The notes: generated from the letters alone by a model not told the origin. A stretch of 64,000 nucleotides of DNA from Sipunculus nudus (GCA_026874595.1 CM049307.1:22053079-22117078), one strand, 5' to 3'. Positions 24,370 through 37,260 are shown, counted from the first letter of the stretch. Program-made: numbers and translations.

Positions 24370-24640
24370 CTTAACTTGTATATCAAGGGACCTAAATTGG
24401 TAATCTATGTATGATAAAAGGTTGGTCGAAAGTAAGCAGTTTAAATCTAGTCATCACCCTTGTTAATAATCGATGCTATTTCGGTTCTTGCTCTATGCAC
24501 TGAATGCGTCTGTCCGTCTGATCTTCGTCTATAGCAACGTGAGCAAGAGCCACGTTGTCAAACTGAGAAACACGGCCTCACTTCTGTTGTATCACTGTAA
24601 CCCGTCGAGGTATAATAGCGCTCTCGCGAAATTATTTATG
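24365..24640 (+). repeat. Dispersed repeat, copy A (related to 26480-26760)
   Basis: It shares GGGACCTA, AAAGTAAGCAGTTTAA, a perfect hairpin (CAACGTG 24535-24541 with CACGTTG 24551-24557) and a CTC/TTCGCGAAAT phrase, in the same order and spacing, with the copy at 26.5 kb. Both copies start at a (TA)n tract. No protein recognised. The element class is unknown to me. Confidence 0.75.
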
Positions 24641-25889
24641 GATACCCCAAATGAGCATGACATGGTCCGTGTGATGTTGGGATTAGTCTTGAAGATTACA
24701 TTACTGGAGATCCGGAGAACCCCAGAACATGTGAATTCCCGAAGGATGCACCATTCATTCAGGTTTATAGAAATGAATACTACGATTACTCAGCGTTTGC
24801 ATAACAGGATGTAGTAGCTTTATAAATAGGTTTATTAGCATTAATTTAATCAGAAACGTGAAATGATCACTCAGCTGAGGCTTGTTATAAGAAAGAATCT
24901 GTGTGTCCATTTCACGTGAGTTAGTTTCTGGTTGTGGGTTTATCTTACTTATCATTTATGATGCAGTATTAATTAACGATAGTGCTAAATTTGTATACGA
25001 CCACCCGAAACACTTCCTGTTTTTAACAGGTTTCCATTGGCAACATTCCCGTCAACCCATCTGGTTTGACATCTTGTTTTTATTTAAATAAAAAAGTCTA
25101 TGCATGAAAAAAAAACGAGGCGTTTATAAGGCCACAGTCTGAGAACAAAAGTATACTCTGAGAGCAAAAATATGATTCCAAGGGTTATTTTTTCATTTAG
25201 CTGTCCAGTATATCACAATATGTCGGATTTTGCAAGCTTGCCAAGAAAATATAAAATTATTGCTTCGATATTTGATATGGTGCATATATTAAACACGAAA
25301 TATAGCATATTTTTCATGCTTTTAAATTTCTTTTAAAAAATTGAAAAAAAAAATTTCTTTAAAAAAAAAGAAAAACCCCCGTAAAATCCGTAGAACAACC
25401 ATTTTCTATGCGGGCCTAAACCGGTCAATCCATATCTATATATTCCAGGGGACTTCAGCACACTGCGCAGATTCGGCTGGTTAGGGTTTGTGGCCGTCAA
25501 AACCTGACACCCACAATGCACCGGAGTTTCTAAATACACTAGCAGCGTAAATCAATGTAGTGAAGAGGTCTGGAAGTTTCAGGGTATAGACTGACAGTAT
25601 AAAATAGACCAATCTTGGCACTTCTTAGAATAGTTTTTTTATACACAGATGTGAATAAATTTAGAAAAATAAGGATGGATCGATTATTTAAAACTGATAA
25701 GAGATTTTTAATTTTTAGACATTCTAGTATCACTTTTTCATCCATTTAATTAACGCTAATGGTACTGCTATGTAGTAACAATTAAACTACCGAATCCATT
25801 TATGACGTCCTCCTGACAAAATAGTATATTTCTATGGAAAATTCACTGATTTGTCTCTCTATTTCCCATTTAAGAATGATGAAACAAAG

Positions 25890-25890
<1 letters not shown>
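24641..25890. other. Unassigned AT-rich DNA
   Basis: No gene seen. An A-rich low-complexity patch lies at about 25334-25376. Confidence 0.4.
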
Positions 25891-25921
<31 letters not shown>

Positions 25922-25950
25922 ATATATATATATAGTCATAAAATCATATA

Positions 25951-25983
<33 letters not shown>
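25891..25983. repeat. Interrupted (TA)n microsatellites
   Basis: Two TA tracts (25891-25934 and about 25953-25983) separated by a short AT-rich spacer. Confidence 0.95.
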
Positions 25984-25987
<4 letters not shown>

Positions 25988-26039
25988 TTATAGTCACGTC
26001 GGCAAACCTTAAATATAACTTTATGTTATCAGGTTATTT

Positions 26040-26140
26040 AGAGTAATAATAGAGTAGGGTCGGTCTTAGATTCGAACCCATGTCGTTGGCACAGAAGTCG
26101 AGCCTTCCAACCTCTTCCCCAATGAAGCATGATTCAGGGA
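26040..26140 (-). mobile_element. Possible tRNA-derived SINE head
   Basis: On the minus strand a promoter B-box-like GGGTTCGAATC follows an anticodon-arm-like phrase (GACTTCTGTGCCAACGAC) and a GGGGAAGAGGTTGGAAGG stretch, the order expected of a tRNA-derived SINE. It does not fold into a clean tRNA, and the 3' part of the element is not defined. Confidence 0.35.
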
Positions 26141-26149
26141 CGAGACAGT

Positions 26150-26300
26150 TAGGGCCGCTTTAATATACACCCACAAACCAAATTTTGCGACACTGACCCC
26201 CTCCTTCCCGGACCAGAGGACTTTTTATTAGGTTTTCTTTCAGTCTTCCTGGGCGTGACCCTCCCCTTTCCAAAATCCTGGATCCCCCCCCCCCCCCGAT
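26150..26300. repeat. Dispersed repeat with poly-C run
   Basis: Contains CCTGGGCGTGACCCTCCCC, then CCAAAATCCTGGATC and a run of about 16 C. Related phrases in the same order occur at 47.4-47.58 kb and, on the other strand, at 50.7-50.89 kb. Confidence 0.5.
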
Positions 26301-26341
26301 ATATATGTACCAAATCCCCTGGATCAACTATAAGGAGCCCC

Positions 26342-26424
26342 GGAAAGACCACTCAGTGTTCCTGACGAGTGAGGGCCCGTAGGGGCCCTTACGAAACAGA
26401 ACTGTTGAAAACAAATAAGTTTGT
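26342..26424 (+). ncRNA. Type I hammerhead ribozyme (copy 2)
   Basis: Core box CTGACGA at 26362-26368 and GAAA at 26393-26396. Stem II has ten consecutive pairs (26369-26378 with 26383-26392, one G-T) around a GTAG loop. Stem III pairs ACAG (26396-26399) with CTGT (26402-26405) around AA. Stem I pairs GTGTTC (26356-26361) with GAAAAC (26407-26412), five of six. An outer part of stem I can form from AGAC and GGA on the 5' side with GTTT and TCC on the 3' side. Predicted cleavage is after the GTT triplet, between 26406 and 26407. A (TA)n tract follows. Confidence 0.85.
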
Positions 26425-26434
26425 TTAAGTCCTG

Positions 26435-26436
<2 letters not shown>

Positions 26437-26479
<43 letters not shown>
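26437..26479. repeat. (TA)n microsatellite
   Basis: TA tract lying between hammerhead copy 2 and dispersed repeat copy B. Confidence 0.97.
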
Positions 26480-26480
<1 letters not shown>

Positions 26481-26760
26481 CTGACACTTACGGGACCTAT
26501 ATCGGAAATCAATGTCATATAATAAGGCTGGTGGAAAGTAAGCAGTTTAAGTTTGTCTAGCCGCCTGCCTTGTTTATTATGTGCCCCTATATATGGGTCT
26601 TCTAATGTGTTAGAGGCGTCTGCTCTTCTGCATGTGTCAACGTGAACAATCTCCACGTTGTCAAAATGAGACCACATTGGCGTATTTTCGACAGCATCAT
26701 ACTATGTATTCTTGTGTGATAAGATAAAGCTTTCGCGAAATATTTGATGAATATATTCAA
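26480..26760 (+). repeat. Dispersed repeat, copy B (related to 24365-24640)
   Basis: Collinear with copy A: GGGACCTATAT, GAAAGTAAGCAGTTTAAG, hairpin CAACGTG (26638-26644) with CACGTTG (26654-26660), then a TTTCGCGAAAT phrase. Both hairpin arms are conserved although the nine-base loop differs at four positions. Confidence 0.75.
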
Positions 26761-27055
26761 AATAAATAATATATATTAACCTGAATTCTAACAATAGTTT
26801 TTTTTCCAATTATGATTTCCACTGTATTTAGGATAAGATTTAAAAAAATGGGTCCTCAACTCACACGGTTTCTCCATAAATATATAATTTTGAGTCAGTA
26901 AAGATTTGATAATCAACTTTACAATTCTTGAATTTACAATTAAATTGCGACGGCGGAGGGAAATATGGCAATAAAACTGATGGGAGAAAATGGCAAAAAA
27001 TTACATTTTTGTCCCCACTATTCTTCATTTTAATCTGTCTTGAATCAAGTAAACC

Positions 27056-27056
<1 letters not shown>
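26761..27056. other. Unassigned DNA
   Basis: Nothing recognisable. Confidence 0.4.

Positions 27057-27099
<43 letters not shown>
27057..27099. repeat. (GA)n microsatellite
   Basis: Uninterrupted GA tract. Confidence 0.97.
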
Positions 27100-27101
<2 letters not shown>

Positions 27102-30046
27102 ATGGTCCCACTAACTAGTGGTTCAGTTTGCAAAATAGGAACACTTTGATTGATTAAAATTGTGCATAACAAGCGGTATTGCCATTTAAATTAGGTTGTA
27201 TTAGTACTAATTGTATGTAGACATACGAAATCGATACGCAAAGAGACCTCATTTTACAAAAACAAGACCGGAACAAGAGACGGTCTGTTCATCGCCCGTG
27301 AGGTTATTCTAGATTATAGGTTTTGTCTATTTATTTTTTTTATGATGAGTCAATTACCAATCGCACCTAATTTATATGCGACCACGTCTAAAACAGTTAC
27401 TTTGTCTCGTGTTTCCAAAGTTTCCGACAATCCATCTAGTTTGACCTCCAAATTTATAAATTTATGTAAAAACCCATGTACGAGGAAACTTGTACAATAC
27501 ACACATAACGTGTGTGTGGGCGGGAGGAGGAGGATGTATTTAATTTAAATTTTAAAGAGAGGCTTCTGGAAAAATTAGAGTACCTCTTGTAGACCATCTA
27601 TAGACTGCACATCGGCCATTTGGAGGTTTGTATTTAGATATACAAAATGCACAGACCCAAAATCTCTTCGTAACACGCGAGTTCATTTTTAATTTAAATT
27701 TATTTTCTAGTTAAATCAGTGTGATTTTTTGTTTTAAAATATAGAAAGCTCGTTATTATAAGGTAAAGAAATACGAAAGCTGTGTTTAGTTTAAAAGAAA
27801 TATCTGAACTGATAAGGAAAATGAGAAAAAGCAGAACTTATATTCTCTAAAGCCTGCCCGTGACAGCTTTTGTCTGTGCGCGGCTAACAAAGAAAAAAGC
27901 AATTGAGGAAATAAAATGAAAAAAAAACATCGTCTGCAGATGTAAGAGACAGACATGTCACACTTTGTCGAGGAAATAAAAACATTCCGGTAAAAATAAG
28001 GATATCAACATTTTACAAGTCGTAAACAGGAGCCTCTTGATAAACAAGGCCTGCTGACGTCAGGAGAGAACGTGTCGTCTCTCCCACCAAGTAAGCATGA
28101 AGAAAAAGAAATTCTTATTTAAATTTGCGATCAATATACCTGACATGCCGTTACAAATGCAACAGAGCAGCGAGTCATTTCTTAATAATGTTAGGTGAAA
28201 CTGAATCCTGGATGCCTCGGTAGCTAGCGACAGTTAGTTCAAATCTTTCCTTTTTGTGGCCACGTCTCCATGTCACCGAGGGTACATCTAGGGTGTCATC
28301 AATACGAGGTAAATGACATTCCACTCTACTTGCATCCGTGTTACCGCCGCTGATTATTTAAAATTAGTTTCTGGTGCTATATTTAACTTGCGGTATTAAT
28401 AGCAGTAGCTCTTTTTGCCTGACGAGCTATCAAAGTGTACAATGAATCGTCAACTGCGTTGTGTATTCAGTCTCGAAAAGTATTTATTCATATTGAGTCT
28501 TGTTCCAGCCAGAGATTTTTTGTGAAGCCCATTAACGTTCTTATTTGGTTTTGGCGGGTTTTTTTTAGGTGTCATCTTTAACTCCAGAAATAACGATTTT
28601 TTTTCCTATGTACGTCCGAGGACTCGGAAACTGAAAGTTTTTATTATGTTTCAGGATATATATTTTATGAAAAATATGTGTCCGCTTTGAAAGGATAACA
28701 GAAAATTTGCTATTTATAGAACGCCATAGACTTTAAAGGATGGTATAAGAGTAGGAACGATATTAAAATATGTCGGATTTTAATAACAGATTATTATCTT
28801 TGAATTAACAAAGCAAATACTATCCCTTTACATCATTGAACAATTGTACATTTTTATCATTATACGGAATGAGTTTGTCTTCACAAACACGCGCAAACAT
28901 TTCAATTTACATACATGTATACATGTTCATGCAATAAACACTGGTTAGGGTGATGAAGTGAAGATAGTGTTGATATCAAGACAAGTGTGTTCACAGCTAA
29001 TACATTTAAATCAAAATTCATATGAAATCGTTGGTCTATATTAAGCATCTCCGGTTTCATTTTTTATGAATATTTAGGAGTGCCATTTTGCCTTTTCATT
29101 TTAATATTTCATTTTCATTTATGTGATTTTTTATCATTTAAATAGTGTAATTGCAAGATACACATGCGAGTGGCCAAATTATCACTTTGTCCACTATTTA
29201 TTGTAATAAACTCTTTCAAAATGTTTTCACAAAAAATATACCAAGGATACCAGGTAATTTAAAAATTTAATTATATAAACTGGAAACGTTGAGCGTGAAG
29301 ATGTGTTATGGTTACGGTTGGCATGGCAACGTCATAAATAATACAGGGACATTTCTCTATCGGTCGTCTTTGGATCCGAAAAGAAATAATAAAGACAGCA
29401 CTTGCTTTAGATGTTCGCGAGATAATATTTTCTGGCACCGAAGCGGAGTCTTAGAAATTCAGTTGGGATGGAAGACGGTCCGCCTTTACAGTGCCCGCCG
29501 CTAGGTCTGCAGAAATCGGATGTAAAAACATTGATCGAAAAAAAAACAATCTTAGATGATTGCGTTGTGGAAAGATAATGTGACAGATGAATCAATATTT
29601 ATATCTTTCACTTTCTAATTTACCCTAATCTCCTAAAGGAAGCTGGTTGGTTCTGCGTAGGCACACCTTAAAGCCTGATTCAGCGATTACATACAGCGCT
29701 GCAATATCTAACGTCTGTCCTTGTTGCTGGCAGGGACCGGAATCTGTGCGGAGTAAAATATTTGATTGACGCCAGGAGGATGTAGAAACAGATAGTATGT
29801 ATCAGCAGAGGAGAGGCTGGCGGGATTCCTCTTGATGTAATGGCATTTCTATAAATAGACACAGCCTTCTAAATAAATCGCAGGGAGAGTCAGCTGAAAC
29901 ACGCAACATCAGCAGTCGTAACACGGGCAACCATTTTCTGCCGCATTACTGTTTAATTCAAGCAAATTAAATCCCTCCAGTTCACATAAACATCTTGATA
30001 CATCCAGGGTAACATTCTGTGCCTTCTCTCACCAACGGAATTATTA

Positions 30047-30047
<1 letters not shown>
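27100..30047. other. Unassigned AT-rich DNA
   Basis: No gene or element with defined ends recognised. Short frames only. A moderately GC-richer patch lies at about 28020-28330. Confidence 0.4.

Positions 30048-30077
<30 letters not shown>
30048..30077. repeat. (TA)n microsatellite
   Basis: Alternating TA tract. Confidence 0.95.
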
Positions 30078-30079
<2 letters not shown>

Positions 30080-31798
30080 CATGACGGATATTATTCATAT
30101 CACACAAGCTTCCTTCCCATGTAAGTAAAGAAAATTGACGATCAAAGCAGGCAAAGACAATTAACGAATCGCTTTTTGGTTATTCAAGGTGATCCTTAAA
30201 ATATTTAATGCCTAAACTCATCAATACATTTTCCATGTGCAAGTATGTAAAACTGCAGCTTCCAGTAAAAGTTTCCACTTAAACGGGTTTGAATTTGGAA
30301 CAATATTATTAAAGAAATTGATCATTGTTATGAAAATTCATTTAAACGTCGTCTGAAAGAATATTTTTCCTCCACTTAAGAATCAAATAAATTATATCTT
30401 CATTTTAATCATATGTTCATTCCTTTGTTTTCTATATATTGTTAAAAGTATGATTTTTTTTTATTGCACGGTGTCTGCACCATATACCCTGCTATATTTA
30501 ATGTTAATGCTGAGAAGACATATATTATATGAGTCAGCCCTGTTTGTCACAGGTACAGATATATATATATATATAAATTAAATTCTTCATGTATAATGTA
30601 TTAACCTTTTGGCAATAAATGAATTAAATGGTATTTTTACGCTCACTTCAATGTAGCATCCCTGGCAAAATCCCCTTGAATAAAAAATCAGCAGAAAAAT
30701 CTTTAAAATCAGTGTTAGATCCATGAACTATATTCTGTAGTGCCCTTTCTGATGGTATCTGTATTTATGTAATTCATATTAATTGTTATATGAAATTTAA
30801 GCAATTTTTTTAATTTAAAATTCTTACGTGGTACATATTTTTCCCTCTAACATTTTTTTTCATGTTAAAAAAATAACATTTTTTATATTAATAATATAGG
30901 AAAAGAAATAGTGTCAAATTATTTGATATTAGCTTCTTAAAAAGGGGTGTGCTATTAATGAAAAATTGTGTACCATTTAAAAAATAAAAAAAAAATCTAA
31001 AATATTAAATGTTCACATTAAAATTAATGTGAATTTCATAAATATCAATACCAATAGAAGGTGCTCTGTAACAGGTTAAAAAAATTATTCACTTTTGGGT
31101 TCTTATATGCATTTGAAACCGCTTTTGGATTGATTCTATATCTAGTTTTTTTCCAGGGATGCTGCCTTCAGCCTCGGTAGCTTCATGAGGTCTGACGTTT
31201 CTCTGCTGTATTATATATCACCTACAGTACTGACTTTGACTTTTGGCCTTGGCACACACTTCCGGTATGATACATAGGCTTGCTCCTTTTTGTTAATCAG
31301 TGTCTGGGTGTTTCATATAATATTGTTGCGGCGAATAGAGAAAGCACAGCCTTGCACTAAGGTTTAGTTTTTGTGATTTGACTCGCCTGCACGGACTACA
31401 TTCCATCCCTTTCACATTTATATTCACCGTGGCAAACAAGCGGCCGAGTTGACATCCAGTTAACAAAGCTTCCGGCGTTTTTATTGTGAAGGTCTAACCT
31501 TTTATGCATTTCTCGGATTAGTTGAAAAAAACATACAGCTGTCAGGGTTTTTTTATGAAAAAAAAAGTACCCAAGATTATAGATGTGTGGCATTTTAGAT
31601 TTCAATAATACTCGGTTGCCTAGTAAAAGTTTTTATGAATATTATCATAAAGACGCCAAAATATATATAGATATATTCACACGTTACATGAATATATATA
31701 TCTATAGATTTTCAGACGTCATAGATATATGTCATAGAAGTATTTTCTGAAAGCTGATAAAATTGGTTTATTTATACATTTGTACGTGAGAATAAGCT

Positions 31799-31800
<2 letters not shown>
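30078..31800. other. Unassigned very AT-rich DNA
   Basis: Nothing recognisable. A short (TA)n lies near 30560. Confidence 0.4.

Positions 31801-31857
<57 letters not shown>
31801..31857. repeat. (TA)n microsatellite
   Basis: Alternating TA tract. Confidence 0.97.
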
Positions 31858-31858
<1 letters not shown>

Positions 31859-32099
31859 CTGTGTATTCAGTAGGGTTTTACTAATCATACAAATTGGATA
31901 TAAAACAATATATGTCAGACCCCAATATATTTTCCCTTTTTTCAGGAGTCGACTATATCATTTTAATAATGTTTTTTATACATCTGAGACAATTATAAAA
32001 CAATGCATATGTTGTATAATATTGTTTTAGGGTTTTATACGACTCAGATTTGCTTAACACGGTATTTGATCCTCTAGTTTGGGATGTTAAGTTTATGCC

Positions 32100-33070
32100 A
32101 TCAAGGAAGGAACCAGCCACTAACTAGAGTAAAACAAACCCACACAATTTTAGAAATGCTGTGATCGAAGTTAGGGTCACTGTTCTCATGTACAAAAACA
32201 AAATACATATAAAAGCTGCCGTTTGCTTTATGTATGTGTCATAACTTTTCATACACAAGTGACTCATGGGTCATGACGCTCATGGCATTATGGCCTAGCC
32301 TTTAACTACAACAGTAGTCTTTTTTTTTAATTTGATTTTCAGTTTGTTTTAACTTTTCAGGAGGACAGGAATATGTTTTTGTATAAGACATATTACTTGA
32401 AATCCAGGACGAATATATATGAGTGGTGTGATAATATGTTAACATGACTGACATTTTTCACTCTAAAAACAGCCATAGAGTTGGCAGAAAAAAAGGGGGA
32501 ACCGTGCAAGATCCTCAAATAGGATGCAAAGGGTTCAAAATTGGGTACCTATGGCCAAATTGTATTTTAAGGGTCTGAAACTGGAGAGGGCACATGCTAC
32601 CATGGAAATACTGACAATGTCAGAGCAGTTACTTGTATTAACAGTCCTTGAGATGATGGTCAAAAAGGTAAACCTTAGATCGCTTTATGGCGGCAATACT
32701 GGATCTTCGAGTGACCGAATTTAAATTTTAAAGCACTCTTTCTGCCATAAACTTCGCCATATAAAATTTGGCGGCAATAGCTTGAATGGTTCAAGCTTCG
32801 CATGCCGATGGTCTTAAAAGTGAAAATTATGTCATGTTTTAAAGCCAAAGAAAATAGAATGTCTTGAACACATGGAAGATTCTGAATTTTGGGTACGCAC
32901 GATGTTTTTGTCCTACAGCTCGCAGAATATAAGTCAACGCGACCGATTTTGGGATCCCTGATAGGAATCCTGGACATTTAGATGTCTATAGGTCCAACGA
33001 TGACCAATTTTGCCCTGTTAACGGACTATTAGTTCTAGAGAGCCGCACGGACGATGGATAACGTATGATC
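32100..33070. repeat. Decayed dispersed repeat
   Basis: Contains GGGTCATGACGCTCATGG (compare 3928 and 55038), TTAGGGTCACTGTT, and ends with CCTGTTAACGGACTATTAG and a CGCACGGACGATGGATAACG phrase. The repeat at 55-56.7 kb has CCTGTTAACGGACTGCTTG and a GACGACGGAC end. Likely the same family. No coding capacity seen. Confidence 0.5.
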
Positions 33071-36000
33071 GCTATTACCCAGATAATTTTCTGTCAGCTG
33101 TGCAAAAAAAAAACTGTATATATCAAAATGCGGTTGGCCATTAGACCCAGAAGAACTAGAGAGTTGTAAAATATGAATGTACTTCTTATCATGAGGTTTT
33201 CCATTTTACTTGTGTTTTTTTTTTTGTCTCCAATCTAGAAAACAGTATCAAACTGTGTGAGAACTGTCGTGTTTAAGAGAACATCCGCTAATTATGACCC
33301 ACTATTTGGAATGAACATAATACGTGAGCACTTCACCGTACCAGTGTACCGTTGCTCTTCAATTACCAATTATATTTAATGTAAGCAGATAATGAATATT
33401 GACGAATGTACGTCAATTATCATTACCAACGGCTCTGACGGCAGGCAGATACGGCAGCTTACATCCATGTATTTAATTAGCAACTAGTAACATGTCACCA
33501 TGGTAACCTTGAATTTGTCATCTGACACTGGAAAATAAAGAAATAAATATTTGTAATGATATTAAGAAGACTTAATTTAACTCTTCGATATTAATGCATT
33601 CTATGTATATTTTTATAGTCAAATCGTTAAAACAGAAATAATGAAGGGATCTAAATCACACATATTAAAATATATAGTTGTAGTGGTTTCGAAAGCTGTT
33701 GCTAACATCCCCACGTTACCAGGAAAATATTAAATATTAAACATATTTCGTACTAACAGATCAATAACTCCAGCCAGATAACACAATAAGTAGTCCTTAT
33801 TGGTACAGGGTCTAAGGTTACTTATGAATTGAATTTTTAGAAGCCAAAATTTTCTCATTACAGATTGTTTAGCCAAAAATAGATCTAGTATACTGTACAG
33901 TATTAATGGCGGAAAGCGTCAGAATAGGAAAACAATGATGTCAAAAAGAGTCCGTTTTTATAAACTTCCTTAACCATGGATAGAAACAAAGTTAAATTAT
34001 TCATCATTATTTATTCTTAACTGAAGGCTATGGTACGTAAATTAAAGGTAGAACCTTCACGTTCATTAGGCAATAATAATAATATATAATTAATAATATA
34101 ATATAATATTTCTGTGTCTATGTGTGTTTATACAGTCTGGCATTAAAAATGTTGAAAGTGACCGGCGCTGTTAATATCTTCTTTAAATATTTTGGAATAA
34201 GAATTGAAAACCTTTTACATATTTCATGGAGTAAGACTACAGTTAAAAATGTCGTCATTAATATTTTGAAATATGAATTGAAAGTCTTTTATATTTTTTT
34301 TATCAAAGAAATAAGACTGCAATTATTTTTACCAACAATGAATCACAATAAGTCCCAAACAGGTGACCGTTGTGTCAGATCAGCCGACTAGCATGACATT
34401 GTAGTCCAACATTCACAATATGAATATTTCCATCTGAAAACCAAACTGACATTTTTTTTCAGATGTGATCTTGACCTTTGACCTTCCGACACATAGTCGA
34501 CGGGGATCTTCCTTAAGTGATGGGTCACAAATATCTGCGGGCTCAATCCGATCATGACTGTTCTATTCTGATTGTACAAAATATTAATATTTCTGTAAAA
34601 ACATTGGCTTGAAGAACTGAACCATCTGACACCAAAGTCGACAGGGTTCTTCTTAGCAACTGGTCAGGTTAACCCGTGTCACTGAATACGACATTTTGCT
34701 TAACATAATAAAGCCTAGGGGGTCCCAGCGGAGATGCCTGGTAGTAGTATGTCTACACACATCTACTTTTACTTGTGTTGGCAAACACAATTACCTACAG
34801 CCTAACAACCCTTAGGATAGCTATAGTGAATGATATAGCTATTTGTACCAGCAGGAACAATGACACCATGTCTTGATATGGGAGACATAAAAAGACAACG
34901 CCAAAAAATGCGTTTATGATTACCATCTTTTATCATTTTTAGTTTTAACCTTTTCACTGGAAACAAAATCCTCATTTCCGAAGGATTACAAAGAAATTAA
35001 CGAAACTTATCCGAGAGTATTAAGAGGAAGCTGATAGACATCCTTTAGCAATATTTACTTCCTGTTTTAATCAATACTTTCATCTTTATTCATTTCAATT
35101 CATTTAAAGTCGGCTTATACGCAGATCATTGAGTATTTACCCTGTTTCTAGATAAAAAAAAGAGAGTTCGCAAGGTTTATATAGTTAATGATATCTTTTC
35201 ACACTTTGTTGTTTACTCTATACTTACTTTCTATACTGCTGTTTCCACCTTTATTTTAACTTTAGTGTAGCATTACATCCTATTTTACTGGTAGACGAAA
35301 CATCCTTGAAAGTTTGCATCAAACGGATAATATTTATTGCTATATGCAGTGGCGTTAATTTTTTTTAGGGAAGGGGGAGGGGATTTGTCACAGGCGTGGG
35401 AGGGTTTCCAGTGTGGGGACAACTTTTTAATAAAATACACACACACGCACACACACACATATACATAAATATATATATAATATATATTTTATTTTTCTTT
35501 AGAAAATGTAAGATGTCAGCAATCGTATTAGGTTTTCAGCTGCATTTTCATCCAGTGTCGTGAAACCTTGCATTTTTATTAATCATGACTAGTCTTATCA
35601 GTTTCTTACGACTGAGTATTTTCTAATTTTTAACGAATCTTTTCTCTATTTTTGAGACAAGCAAATTACATAAATACTATATGCTTCTCAGCTTTGGTTT
35701 CGTCTAGTCTCCTTAAACGTAGTATGGTAATTGATCATGACAAGTATTATCAGTTCCTGAAGAATCGTTGCGCCTTTTTAAATTATTCTATTTATGACTA
35801 TTTGTTTCTTCTATTTTTAGTACTGTCAGATTACATCAACGGTAGCAGTTTCTCAACTGTGGTTCCATCTAGTGTCCATATTTTTGTCAGTCCAGTTGTC
35901 GTCTGCAGGATATCCTTTGAACGCAATAATTGTTGAAGCGCTGCATTTCTATTGCCTGAAAATTGGAACACAAATTATTTCTTCCAAAGCCTCAAAAGAG

Positions 36001-36103
36001 TTTGAAAACTGGTGACCTTGATCTTGGGCATATTTTTCTGTTGTACAACATGTATAAACCAGTCATAGTTGAAATATTTCTTCTCATAAGTGTGAGTCAC
36101 CAC
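33071..36103. other. Unassigned AT-rich DNA
   Basis: No gene recognised. Near 35344-35410 a GC-rich phrase (GGAAGGGGGAGGGGATTTG) may be a fragment of the poly-G/C repeat seen at 26.2, 47.4 and 50.7 kb, followed by a short CA tract. Confidence 0.4.
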
Positions 36104-36644
36104 TTAAAGCTTAGGTCACACTGTCACTGGTGAGGGTATCGACGGATGGTCCCAGATCGACTGTTTTAGGACCATCCGAGGGAAACGCTCATTTGTTCGA
36201 TGACAGTCATGCTGTTAGGGAAGTTTCTCACTGACTGATTACGGCGATCGTGCTTTAAGAACGGATTCTCATTTCCTGCGAGTGCGTCGGCACGGCTTTC
36301 ATTCGGTTTCACTGTGGCAAGATCTAGGAATGGGGGGGGGGGGGGGGGGTTTCTACGAGTAGGGACATTCCGAGGAAGCGTTACGGATTATCACGATCGG
36401 CCAAGCACGACTGGTCATGTCGCAATTTTCTCGCGAACCGGCCTGTCCGTACCCTGGCGCCCTGGTTGACCGTGGAAATCCGTCACTACAGCACAGTCGC
36501 CGTACTCAAACCGTGAGCAGCTTCCCTGATATTATGGTTGCATTAAAAAAATGCGCATTTCCCACGGATTGTCCGTGAACCGTCGATCTCGGACAGTCCG
36601 TCGAGGTCCATACCCTCATCCTTGACAGTGTGAGCTTGGCTTAA
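36104..36644. mobile_element. TTAA-flanked foldback element
   Basis: TTAA stands at both edges (36104-36107 and 36641-36644). Inside the left one is AGCTTAGGTCACACTGTC...TGAGGGTAT, and reading inward from the right one (minus strand) is GCCAAGCTCACACTGTC...TGAGGGTAT, giving imperfect terminal inverted repeats of about 35 bp. An inner hairpin pairs GGATGGTCC (36144-36152) with GGACCATCC (36169-36177). The interior is GC-rich and made of ACGG/CCGT phrases, with a poly-G run near 36333-36350. No transposase. Confidence 0.7.
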
Positions 36645-37260
36645 AACTTATTAAGTAACCATTGACCTTTCGTGGGAAACATATATTTTATGCTGTCAGT
36701 GGCCGTTCTCACGGTTTGAGTACGGCAAACGCGCTTTTTGGGGCGATTTCGTACGGTCTCCAAAGGCGTCAGCCCCGCTTTGATACGGTTTCAAGCCGAT
36801 AAGATCAGGAAATATGAGGGATTCCTACAGTCATTCACGGAACATGGCGGGGGGGGGGGGGGGGGGGGGGGGTGATACAGTCTCCCACGGTTCGGTGCGG
36901 TCTGGGTTGGAATCATCAAAGGAAGTCATAAAGCCTGAGTCACACTGTCGCGGATCTCACCACGGATCATCACGGACGGGCCGCTAAGGACAATCCCTGG
37001 TGATCCATTAATAATTCCTAATGAACCGTAGGGAATTGTAGAGAGTCCACGGAAGACTACTGCCATCAACGGATGCATGTACGGAAGCAGGAGGGATATG
37101 CACGGACAAGCACGGTGGCGTTACGGCCAATGGCGATACAGGCACCACGGGGGTTTTGAACATTTTAAAACTTCCGATGAGTTTAACGGACCAAGAACAG
37201 TCATCATGGATCATTGCGGATGATGACGGACAAAGTCAGGGACTCATGGAGCTTTCATAA
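36645..37260. mobile_element. Second, rearranged foldback-like segment
   Basis: CTCACGGTTTGAGTAC (36708-36723) is the exact reverse complement of 36502-36517 in the neighbouring element, so related sequence lies here in inverted orientation. From about 36930 a left-end-like phrase AAAGCCTGAGTCACACTGTC appears, followed by CACGGATCATCACGGACGG and many ACGGA phrases up to about 37230. A poly-G run of about 24 lies near 36849-36872. Ends are not well defined; probably two partial copies. Confidence 0.5.

Noticed and set aside
28418-28440. Plus-strand CTGACGA near 28420
   Set aside because: Followed by TCAAAG, with no GAAA box and no stems.
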